This document shows, piece by piece, positions 57,774 through 64,000 of a DNA stretch of 64,000 nucleotides. The stretch is from Streptomyces sp. NRRL F-6131 (GTDB lineage: Bacteria > Actinomycetota > Actinomycetes > Streptomycetales > Streptomycetaceae). Numbering within the stretch: the first letter of the stretch is position 1; each line of letters begins with the position of its first letter. Where the stretch lies: contig JOHN01000001.1 of the NCBI GenBank assembly GCA_000719695.1, forward strand, positions 1 through 64,000, written 5' to 3'. The notes beneath the pieces are model-generated. The model was not told the DNA's origin and ran no database searches. It saw only the letters and a program-made list of their open reading frames with translations. A program made the translations under genes and the position numbers.

Positions 57774-58840
57774 TGACGGCCGACCTCCCGGACCGGGCGG
57801 GGCCCGCGACGGTGCACGTCGACACCGTCGACTACCACACGGCCGGCGAGCCGTTCCGGATCGTCGTCGGCGGCGCGCCGGTGATCCCCGGCGACAGCGT
57901 CGCGGAGCGGCGCGCCATCGCGATCGGGGCCGGCGGCACCGCCACCGCGCCCCGGTCGGGTCCGCTGGACGACGTCCGGCGGCTGCTCACCCGCGAGCCG
58001 CGCGGCCACGCGGGCATGTACGGCGGCTTCCTGGTGCCGCCGGACGACGACGGCGCCGACCTGGGCGTGCTGTTCTGGCACAAGGACGGCTACTCGACCG
58101 CCTGCGGCCACGGCACCATCGCGCTCGGCGCCTGGGCGGTCGACTCCGGCCTGGTCGCCGCGCCCGAGTACGGCGTCGCCCGGGTCCGGATCGACGTGCC
58201 GTCCGGCCGGGTCACCGCGCTGGTGAACCGGTCCGCCGGGCGGACCACCGGAGTGACCTTCCGCAACGTGCCCTCCTGGGTGGCCGAGCTGAAGCTCCCG
58301 GTCGAAACCTCGCGCGGCACCGTGGAGGTGGCCGTCGCGCACTCCGGAGCCTGCTACGTCTCGGTGCCGGCCGAGGCCCTCGGGCTCTCGGTGACCCTCG
58401 CACAGCTGCCCGAGCTCACCGCGGTCGGCCGGGAGATCCGGGCCGCGCTGGCCGACTCCCCGGCCGTCCGGCACCCCGTGGACCCGCGGCTGTCGGGCGT
58501 CTACGGCGTCATCCTGCACGACGAACTCCCTCCGGTGGACGGCGCGCTGAACCAGCGCAACGTCACCGTCTTCGCGGACGGCCAGATCGACCGTTCGCCG
58601 TGCGGCTCCGGCACCTCCGCCCGGTTGGCGGTCCTGGCCGCCGAGGGGCGGCTGGCGCCCGGGGAGGAGCTGCGGCACGAGTCGATCGTCGGCACCGTCT
58701 TCGGCGGGCGGGTGCTGCCCGGCGGTGACCCGTGGGGCGACGGGGTGGTCACCGAGGTGACCGGCACCGCGCACCGCACGGGCGAGCACCGCTTCGTGCT
58801 CGACCCGCAGGACACGCTCGGCGCGGGATTCCTGCTGTGA
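57773..58840 (+). CDS. second proline racemase family enzyme
   Basis: A 355-residue relative of the preceding racemase. The N terminus reads DTVDYHTAGEPFRIVVGG, the form usual in trans-3-hydroxy-L-proline dehydratases, but both catalytic cysteines are kept: Cys111 (TACGHGTIA) and Cys277 (RSPCGSGTSARLA). Dehydratases have Thr at the second site. It may epimerise another proline derivative or have mixed activity. ATG 57773 overlaps the ALDH stop (TGATG), and its own stop overlaps the next start. Confidence 0.8.
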   Translation: MTADLPDRAGPATVHVDTVDYHTAGEPFRIVVGGAPVIPGDSVAERRAIAIGAGGTATAPRSGPLDDVRRLLTREPRGHAGMYGGFLVPPDDDGADLGVLFWHKDGYSTACGHGTIALGAWAVDSGLVAAPEYGVARVRIDVPSGRVTALVNRSAGRTTGVTFRNVPSWVAELKLPVETSRGTVEVAVAHSGACYVSVPAEALGLSVTLAQLPELTAVGREIRAALADSPAVRHPVDPRLSGVYGVILHDELPPVDGALNQRNVTVFADGQIDRSPCGSGTSARLAVLAAEGRLAPGEELRHESIVGTVFGGRVLPGGDPWGDGVVTEVTGTAHRTGEHRFVLDPQDTLGAGFLL

Positions 58841-59847
58841 GCGGCGACCTGCGGACGGCCCCGGTACCGCCCGGCGTGGCGGCTGAGCCGCTCCAGCCCG
58901 CCACGCCGGGCTCCACCCCGCCGAACCCGCCGGGCACCGCGGTCCCGGACGTCCTGCCGGCGGGCGAGGTCGGGCTGACGCCCGAGGAGGCGGCCCGGGC
59001 GATCGCCCAGGTGCTGCTCGACGGGCTCGACCCGGAGACCGTGCCCGCCCGCTCGGCGGTCCCGGTGCCGGCCGGGGAGCTGCTGATGATGCCGGCCGCC
59101 TCCACGGCCTACGTGGGGGTGAAGATCGCCGGTGTCGCGCCGGCCAACCCGGGTGTCGGGCTGCCCCGGATCACCGGGAGCTACCTGCTGCTGGACGGTC
59201 CGACGCTGCAGCCGGTCGCGCTGCTCGACGGCATCGCGCTCACCTCGCTGCGCACCCCCGCGGTCACGGCCGTCGCGCTGGACCGGCTGGCGGTGCCGGA
59301 GGCCGAGCACCTGGTGCTGTTCGGTTCGGGCCCGCAGGCGTACGGGCACCTCGACGCCCTGCTGGCCGTCCGCCGGCTGACCCGGGTCACCGTGGTCGCC
59401 CGCCGTGCGGAGCCGGCCGGGGCGCTGGTGCGGTACGCCCGGGGGCTCGGCCTGGAGGCCGCCGTCGGCACCCCGGCCGACGTGGCCGGGGCCGACCTGG
59501 TGGTCTGCTGCACCACCGCGCGCACGCCGCTGTTCGACGGCTCGCTGGTGCCGGACCGCGCGGCGGTGGCCGCCGTCGGCTCGCACGAGGTGGACGCGCG
59601 CGAGGTGGACGAGGTGCTGGTGGGCCGGTCCGCGCTGTACGTGGAGGCCCGGGCCGCCGCGCTGCGGGAGGCCGGTGACCTGCTGATGGCGGGTGTGACC
59701 GGTGCCGAACCGCTGTGGAACCTGGCCGAGTTGGTGCGCGGCGAGGCTCCGGTGCCGACCGACCGGCCGCGGTTCTTCAAGAGCGTCGGCATGGCCTGGC
59801 AGGACCTCGCGGTCGCGGCCGAGGTGCACCGGCGCGAGCCGGGCTGA
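58837..59847 (+). CDS. ornithine cyclodeaminase/mu-crystallin family reductase
   Basis: A 336-residue NAD(P)-dependent enzyme. VGVKIAGVAPANPGVGLPRI is the substrate region, LVLFGSGPQAYGHLDALLAV the dinucleotide fold, and GADLVVCCTTARTPLFDGSL and AAVGSHEVDAREVDE the conserved C-terminal half. In proline-racemase clusters this family often acts as pyrroline-2-carboxylate reductase, returning dehydrated 3-hydroxyproline or oxidised D-proline to L-proline. True cyclodeaminase activity is less likely. GTG 58837 overlaps the preceding stop as GTGA. Confidence 0.8.
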   Translation: MSGDLRTAPVPPGVAAEPLQPATPGSTPPNPPGTAVPDVLPAGEVGLTPEEAARAIAQVLLDGLDPETVPARSAVPVPAGELLMMPAASTAYVGVKIAGVAPANPGVGLPRITGSYLLLDGPTLQPVALLDGIALTSLRTPAVTAVALDRLAVPEAEHLVLFGSGPQAYGHLDALLAVRRLTRVTVVARRAEPAGALVRYARGLGLEAAVGTPADVAGADLVVCCTTARTPLFDGSLVPDRAAVAAVGSHEVDAREVDEVLVGRSALYVEARAAALREAGDLLMAGVTGAEPLWNLAELVRGEAPVPTDRPRFFKSVGMAWQDLAVAAEVHRREPG

Positions 59848-59990
59848 CCGGACTTCCGGACTTCCGGTCGGCACCGGTCTGCTGTGGGGCCCGACCGTTC
59901 GGGTGCCGGCGCTCGGCGCTGTGCCGGTACCCGCCCCCCAAGTCCGTTACCGCGGACGGGGGTTGGTCGTTGATGTGACCGGCCGGAGCT

Positions 59991-60038
59991 GCGGCCGGCG
60001 TGGTGGGAAGGGATCCCCCGCCACGCCGGCCGCTTTTT
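59991..60038 (+). terminator. rho-independent terminator of the hydroxyproline operon
   Basis: A 13-bp perfect stem (59991-60003 with 60021-60033) is followed by TTTTT (60034-60038). Confidence 0.9.
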
Positions 60039-60107
60039 CGCGTTCCGGTGCGGCGCGTTCCCTGCCCCGGGGACCGGTGCCCGCCGGGGCCGTACGGCGC
60101 CGTCCGG

Positions 60108-60707
60108 TCAGGGCGCGGCCGGACGCGGCGGCCGGTAGGTGTCGATCAGCCGGGCGAGGTGGCGGCCGGTGAGGTGGAGCGGCTCCTCGCTGCGGGCGAC
60201 CTGGGCGGCGAGTTCGGCGCCCTCCAGGGTGTTGATGACGGTGGCGGCGAGCTCGCGGGCGTCGGTGAGGGCGATGCCGCCGCCGTGCAGCTTCTCCTCG
60301 ACGACGGCGCGCCAGTGGGCGAACGCCTCGGTCACGGCCTGCTCGATGACGGGCGCCCGGCCGACCGTCTCCAGCGCGGTGGTGGTGATCGGACAGCCGT
60401 CCTGCCAGTCGGAGGCGCGCAGGGCCTCGGCGAGCAGCCGGGTGCAGGCGGTGATCGCCTCGGCGGGGTCGGCGGAGCTGTCCAGGCCCTCCTTCAGCAG
60501 GTCCGCGAACTCCTGGTCGCCGTGGCGGATCGCCTCGGCGGCCAACTCCTGCTTCCCGCCGGGGAAGAAGTGGTAGACGGAGCCGAGGGTGGCCTCCGCC
60601 TCGCGGGAGATCTGCTTGATGCCGGTGCCCTCGTAGCCCTGCCGCTGGAGCAGTCGGGAGGTGGCCCGGACGATCCGCTCGCGGGTGCCGGTGGTGGTCG
60701 TCTTCAC
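60108..60707 (-). CDS. TetR family transcriptional regulator (AcrR-like)
   Basis: A 199-residue repressor. The DNA-binding domain has TRERIVRATSRLLQRQGYEG, TGIKQISREAEATLGSVYHF and FPGGKQELAAEAIRHG. The C-terminal part matches the TetR_C group of AcrR/LmrA-like regulators (DWQDGCPITTTALET). It is divergent from an imine-reductase-like gene, and the promoter region between them holds two copies of a 16-bp palindrome, its likely operator. GTG 60705-60707 start, with no clear ribosome site. Confidence 0.9.
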   Translation of the reverse strand: MKTTTTGTRERIVRATSRLLQRQGYEGTGIKQISREAEATLGSVYHFFPGGKQELAAEAIRHGDQEFADLLKEGLDSSADPAEAITACTRLLAEALRASDWQDGCPITTTALETVGRAPVIEQAVTEAFAHWRAVVEEKLHGGGIALTDARELAATVINTLEGAELAAQVARSEEPLHLTGRHLARLIDTYRPPRPAAP

Positions 60708-60733
60708 GGGGGGAGTCTAGCCGATCGACTGAA

Positions 60734-60791
60734 TAGAGCGTTCGTTCCAGAGCTGTGCTAGCTTCTCTTCCTGGATAGAGCGATCGTTCTA
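60734..60791. promoter_or_regulatory. two palindromic operators between divergent tetR and reductase genes
   Basis: TAGAGCGATCGTTCTA (60776-60791) is a near-perfect palindrome. TAGAGCGTTCGTTCCA (60734-60749) is a second, weaker copy 42 bases away, four helical turns. Both match the size and shape of TetR-family operators and would control both divergent promoters. Confidence 0.75.
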
Positions 60792-60813
60792 GTCACTCTC
60801 GGAGGGGACCCCC

Positions 60814-61719
60814 ATGTCTGTCGCACAGCAGCAGAACGGCACGCGGCACGAGAACCGCACGCCGTCCGTCACCCTGATCGGCCTCGGCCCGATGGGCCTG
60901 GCCATGGCCGGCGCCTACCTGGACGCCGGGTACGCCGTGACGCTCTGGAACCGCAGCTCCGGCCGGGCCGAGGAGCTGGTCGCCCGGGGCGCCGTGCTCG
61001 CGCCGGACGCGGCCGCGGCGGTCGCGGCCAACGAGCTGGTGGTGCTCAGCCTGACCGACTACGACGCGGTGTTCGCGGTACTGGCCGCCGCCGAGGCCGA
61101 ACTGGCCGGGAAGGTCGTGGTCAACCTCAGCTCGGACACCCCCGACCGGGCCCGGGAGGCCGCCCGGTGGCTGGCCGAACGGGGCGCCGGACACCTCACC
61201 GGCGGGGTGCAGGTCCCGCCGTCCGGCATCGGGCGCCCGGAGTCGTCCACCTTCTACAGCGGTCCGGTCGAGCTGTTCCGGCGCCACCGCGCCGCCCTGG
61301 AGGTGCTCACCGGCGCCGACTACCGCGGCGACGACCCGGGGCTGGCCCAGCTGTACTACCAGATCCAGATGGACCTCTTCTGGACCTCGCTGACCGCCTA
61401 CCTGCACGCCACCGCCGTCGCCGAGGCCAACGGCATCCCGGCGGACGAGTTCCTGCCCTACGCCACCTCGACGGCCGCCTCGCTGCCGGGCTTCCTCGCC
61501 TTCTACGCGCCCCGGATCGCCGCCGGTAACCACGAGGGCGACGTCGACCGGCTCACCATGGCCGTCGCGAGCATCGAGCACGTCCTGCACACCGTCGAGG
61601 CCTCCGGGGTGGACGGCGCGCTGCCGCGGCTGCTCGCCGACACCTTCCGGCGGGGCGTCGAGGCCGGGCACGGTGCGTCCAGCGCGACCAGTCTGACCCG
61701 GCTGTTCCAGGGGGAGTGA
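60814..61719 (+). CDS. NAD(P)-dependent imine-reductase/beta-hydroxyacid-dehydrogenase-like oxidoreductase
   Basis: A 301-residue enzyme with an N-terminal Rossmann fold (TLIGLGPMGLAMAGAYLDAG, VTLWNRSSGRAEEL with Arg typical of NADPH use) and a C-terminal helical domain (AQLYYQIQMDLFWTSLTAYL). The C-terminal part fits imine reductases better than 6-phosphogluconate-type dehydrogenases. The substrate is unknown; a cyclic imine would fit the neighbouring pyrroline pathway, but that is only inference. ATG 60814 has GGAGGGGA upstream. Probably repressed by the divergent TetR. Confidence 0.82.
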   Translation: MSVAQQQNGTRHENRTPSVTLIGLGPMGLAMAGAYLDAGYAVTLWNRSSGRAEELVARGAVLAPDAAAAVAANELVVLSLTDYDAVFAVLAAAEAELAGKVVVNLSSDTPDRAREAARWLAERGAGHLTGGVQVPPSGIGRPESSTFYSGPVELFRRHRAALEVLTGADYRGDDPGLAQLYYQIQMDLFWTSLTAYLHATAVAEANGIPADEFLPYATSTAASLPGFLAFYAPRIAAGNHEGDVDRLTMAVASIEHVLHTVEASGVDGALPRLLADTFRRGVEAGHGASSATSLTRLFQGE

Positions 61720-61740
61720 ACGGCGCGGACGGGGAGAGAA

Positions 61741-61773
61741 GGGCTGCCGCCCGTTGTCAGCGGGCGGCAGCCC
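61741..61773 (+). terminator. terminator of the imine-reductase-like gene
   Basis: A perfect 13-bp stem (61741-61753 with 61761-61773) with a 7-nt loop lies 21 bases after the stop. Confidence 0.75.
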
Positions 61774-61834
61774 TGCCACCATGGGGTTCGACCACGGGCG
61801 CGGGTCGCTGATGGGCCGTCCGAATCACAGGATG

Positions 61835-61865
61835 TTGCACACTCAACGTAACGTGACATTGTACG
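61835..61865 (+). promoter_or_regulatory. promoter of the gntR gene with GTGACAT operator
   Basis: TTGCAC (61835-61840), 16 bases and CATTGT (61857-61862) resemble a promoter. ACGTGACATTGTACG (61851-61865) matches the elements upstream of the dehydrogenase and deaminase genes and overlaps the -10, consistent with autoregulation. Confidence 0.55.
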
Positions 61866-61895
61866 CTGGTGTTCTGCACTCACCGGAGGAACACC

Positions 61896-62612
61896 ATGGC
61901 CGACCTCAAACCCCGCACCCTGATCTCCGTCCAGGAGCGGCTGCGCGACCAGGTCGCCCACGCCCTGCGGGCCGCCCTGATCTCCGGCGAGCTGCGCCCC
62001 GGCGTCGTCTACTCCGCGCCCGCCCTCGCCGCCGACTTCGGCGTCTCCGCCACCCCCGTCCGCGAGGCCATGCTCGACCTCGCCCGCGAGGGCCTGGTCG
62101 AGGCCGTCCGCAACAAGGGCTTCCGGGTCACCGAACTCACCGAGCGCGACCTCGACGACTTCACCGAGATCCGCGCCCTGATCGAGGTCCCGACCGTCGG
62201 CCGGGTCGCCCGCACCGCCACCGCCGAGCAGCTGGAGGCGCTGCGCCCGCAGGCCGAGGCCATCGTCGCCGCGGCGGGCAAGCAGGACCTCATCGGCTAC
62301 CTGGAGGCGGACCGGCAGTTCCACCTCGACCTGCTCGGCCTGGCCGGCAACGCCCGCCTGGTCGAGGTCGTCGGCGACCTGCGCAAGCGCTCCCGCCTCT
62401 ACGGCCTCAACCGGCTCGCCGAGCGCGGCGAACTGGTCTCCTCCGCCGAGGAACACCTGGAGCTGCTCGACCTGATGATCGCCGGTGACGGTCCCGCCGC
62501 GGAGTCCTGCATGACCCGCCACCTCAGCCACGTCCGCTCCCTGTGGGCCGAAGGCCAGGAGGAAACGGCCGAGGAGGAGTCCCGCACCGGCCTGCGCCTC
62601 CGGGCCCGGTAG
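61896..62612 (+). CDS. GntR family transcriptional regulator, FCD subfamily
   Basis: A 238-residue regulator. The winged helix has LRDQVAHALRAALISGELRP, FGVSATPVREAMLDLAREGL and a wing RNKGFRVTELTERDLDDFTE. The all-helical FCD effector domain follows (about 85-225), with metal/ligand positions in DRQFHLDLLGLAGN and HLELLDLMIAGD. FCD regulators bind carboxylic acids and amino acid derivatives, so a hydroxyproline-pathway intermediate is a sensible effector. ATG 61896 has GGAGGA upstream. Its own promoter carries the proposed operator. Confidence 0.92.
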   Translation: MADLKPRTLISVQERLRDQVAHALRAALISGELRPGVVYSAPALAADFGVSATPVREAMLDLAREGLVEAVRNKGFRVTELTERDLDDFTEIRALIEVPTVGRVARTATAEQLEALRPQAEAIVAAAGKQDLIGYLEADRQFHLDLLGLAGNARLVEVVGDLRKRSRLYGLNRLAERGELVSSAEEHLELLDLMIAGDGPAAESCMTRHLSHVRSLWAEGQEETAEEESRTGLRLRAR

Positions 62613-62631
62613 GGCCAAACCACCCGTTCGG

Positions 62632-63312
62632 GTGAAACGGCGGGAAGGCACGGCAACGGCCCCGCCGGTGTACGGCAGTGTCGTCGACGTGCCTCCTTCA
62701 CCGCTCGACATGGCCGATGTCCTCTTCGACCGCTACCCCCGCCACCGCGTGGAGGTCCTCGGTGGGCAGGTCTCGATCGAGCCTCTGCAGGACGGTGGGC
62801 ACGCCGAGGTCCTGACCGACCTCATGCACGGCCTGTACCGGGCCGGAGCGGACGCCGAGGGCCGGCCGGAGGTCTTCCGGCAGTTGGCGATCCGGCTGCC
62901 GACCGGGCCCTTCGACTGCGCGATGCCGGACGTGTCGGTCGTCGATCCGGACTCGGACGGCCGCATGGTCGGGTTCAACTGCTACGACCCGGCGTGCTTC
63001 CGGCTGGTGGTGGAGGTCAACTCCTCCGCGTTCGGCGACGAACTCACCCGGCGGCCGGCGCTGTACGCGGCCGGCGGGGTGCCGGTGTACGTCGTCGTGG
63101 ACCGGGTCGAGCGGCGGGTCGTGGTGTTCACGGAGCCGTGCGGTGCCGAGTACCGCGTGCGTGCGGTCCACCACCCCGGGGAGTCGTTCGCCCTGCCGCC
63201 GTCGGTCGGGGTGCCGGTGACGTTCGCGGTGGCGGACCTCGTCGCGCTCACACCGCCGCCGGTAGCGTCAGCCGGCCGTCGTGGACCTCGGCGACCTGGT
63301 CGACCGCGGTGA
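62632..63312 (+). CDS. Uma2 family (DUF820) PD-(D/E)XK-like protein
   Basis: A 226-residue protein with a restriction-endonuclease-like fold. HRVEVLGGQVSIEPLQDGGH, AMPDVSVVDPDSD and LVVEVNSSAFGDELTRRPAL, then YAAGGVPVYVVVD, follow the Uma2 pattern with Asp and Glu of the active site; the usual Lys near RRPALYA appears to be Arg. Function unknown. The GTG at 62632 is uncertain, as no ribosome site is present. Its last 65 bases overlap the convergent ABC ATPase gene; the family domain ends near residue 210. Confidence 0.78.
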   Translation: MKRREGTATAPPVYGSVVDVPPSPLDMADVLFDRYPRHRVEVLGGQVSIEPLQDGGHAEVLTDLMHGLYRAGADAEGRPEVFRQLAIRLPTGPFDCAMPDVSVVDPDSDGRMVGFNCYDPACFRLVVEVNSSAFGDELTRRPALYAAGGVPVYVVVDRVERRVVVFTEPCGAEYRVRAVHHPGESFALPPSVGVPVTFAVADLVALTPPPVASAGRRGPRRPGRPR

Positions 63313-63928
63313 GGTGGGTGCGGTCGTGGGTGACCAGGACGGTGGCGGTGGCGCGGCGGTGGGTGAGGGTGGTCAACAGGTCGAGGACGGCGGTGCCGCG
63401 TTCGTGGTCGAGGGCGCTGGTCGGTTCGTCGACCAGGAGCACCGTGGGGTCGTTCATCAGCGCCCGGGCGATGTTGACGCGCTGGCGCTGACCGCCGGAG
63501 AGCTGGTGCGGGCGGCGGCCCGCGAGGTCGCGCAGGCCGACGGCGGCCAGCAGTTCCAGGGCGCGGGGCAGCGCGGTGCGCGGGGAGCGGCCGTCCAGGT
63601 GGGCCATCACCTGGAGCTGTTCGACGGCGGTCAGCGAGGGCAGCAGATTGGCCTGCTGGAAGACGACGCCGATCCGCTGCCGGCGCAGCGCGGTCAGTTC
63701 GGCGCGGTTCAGCCCCCGGGCGTCGGTGCCGTCCACCACCACTCGGCCGGAGTCCGGGGCGATCAGCGTGGCGGCGACCGCCAGCAGGCTGGACTTGCCC
63801 GAGCCGGACGGCCCCACCACCGCGGTGAGGGTGCCCTTGGGGACGGTCAGGGAGACCTCGTCGAGGGCGGTCAGCCGACCGTCGCCGTCCGGGTAGGTGA
63901 GCGTGACGTGGTCGAGGTGCAGGGTCAT
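63248..63928 (-). CDS. ABC transporter ATP-binding protein (LolD/MacB type)
   Basis: A 226-residue ATPase. Walker A is VVGPSGSGKSSLL, the Q-loop is VVFQQANLLPSLTAVEQL, the signature is LSGGQRQRVNIARAL, Walker B is VLLVDEPTSALD and the H-loop is VTHDRTH. It belongs to the group that energises FtsX/MacB-type permeases for lipoprotein, peptide or drug export. The ATG (63926-63928) overlaps the stop of an upstream permease gene as ATGA, so both form one operon reading leftwards. Confidence 0.93.
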   Translation of the reverse strand: MTLHLDHVTLTYPDGDGRLTALDEVSLTVPKGTLTAVVGPSGSGKSSLLAVAATLIAPDSGRVVVDGTDARGLNRAELTALRRQRIGVVFQQANLLPSLTAVEQLQVMAHLDGRSPRTALPRALELLAAVGLRDLAGRRPHQLSGGQRQRVNIARALMNDPTVLLVDEPTSALDHERGTAVLDLLTTLTHRRATATVLVTHDRTHLTAVDQVAEVHDGRLTLPAAV

Positions 63929-64000
63929 CGGGCGCTCCCCAGGGCGGTCAGCGGGTCGACGGCGGTGATGCGGCGGACGGACAGCGCCGCGCCGACCGCG
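63925..64000 (-). CDS. FtsX/MacB-type ABC permease, C-terminal end only
   Basis: The last 24 codons read AVGAALSVRRITAVDPLTAL plus GSAR and a TGA at 63925-63927. A basic end after the last helix, with the pattern RRxxxxDPxxAL, is typical of FtsX-domain permeases. The stop overlaps the ATPase start. The rest lies beyond the window. Confidence 0.72.
   Translation of the reverse strand, partial: AVGAALSVRRITAVDPLTALGSAR

Noticed and set aside
62632..63312. Uma2-family protein as a mobile-element nuclease
   Set aside because: It stands alone without terminal repeats or transposase, and one active-site residue seems changed; there is no support beyond the family name.

Overview
The window is chromosomal DNA of a high-GC actinomycete, almost certainly a member of the Streptomycetaceae (Streptomyces or Kitasatospora). 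This rests on the very high GC at third codon positions, frequent GTG starts, two chaplin genes (aerial-hypha surface proteins), a mycothiol ligase, an F420-type oxidoreductase and a complete Pup-proteasome locus. The species cannot be read from the sequence. I see no prophage, insertion sequence, CRISPR array or rRNA.

Left part (1-12.2 kb): the tail of an acyl-CoA dehydrogenase, a TetR regulator, a ClC-type anion channel, a small methyltransferase, tRNA-Leu(GAG) with a strong terminator, an M20 metallopeptidase, a short and a long chaplin, a DUF5703 protein, an acidic conserved protein, a large RecD2-like protein that has lost its ATP-binding motifs, and an aldo/keto reductase. Middle-left (12.5-24 kb): an LLM flavin oxidoreductase, CorA, then a block typical of actinobacteria (histidine phosphatase, DUF3090, PI3/4-kinase-like protein; mshC and a PAC2 protein lie further on). 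A 16-bp tandem repeat, an AraC regulator and a secreted intradiol dioxygenase with a carbohydrate-binding tail interrupt this block. An SRPBCC protein and a GH18-like membrane protein follow.

Centre (24-35.5 kb): metH, a HAD phosphatase, an orphan peptide-binding lipoprotein, a response regulator coupled to a RecB-like Fe-S nuclease, a site-2 protease, trmI, a secreted protein and a ferredoxin. The proteasome region (35.8-50.6 kb) runs arc, dop, pup, prcB, prcA, pafA, three FKBP prolyl isomerases, pafB, pafC, two small proteins, tatA and tatC. Together these genes tag proteins with Pup, remove the tag, unfold and degrade the targets, and sense DNA damage through PafBC.

Right part (50.7-62.6 kb): a complete hydroxyproline catabolic cluster. 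It holds a three-part D-hydroxyproline dehydrogenase, a DapA-family deaminase, a ketoglutarate-semialdehyde dehydrogenase, two proline-racemase-family enzymes and an ornithine-cyclodeaminase-like reductase. A GntR/FCD regulator lies beyond a divergent TetR/imine-reductase pair. The promoters of the dehydrogenase genes, the deaminase gene and the GntR gene share a GTGACAT element that I propose is the GntR operator. The window ends with a Uma2-family protein and the ATPase and permease of a LolD/MacB-type ABC exporter.

Nearly all functional calls come from recognised family motifs in the translations. Regulatory calls (operators, leaderless promoters, terminators) were read by eye and are marked as inference.
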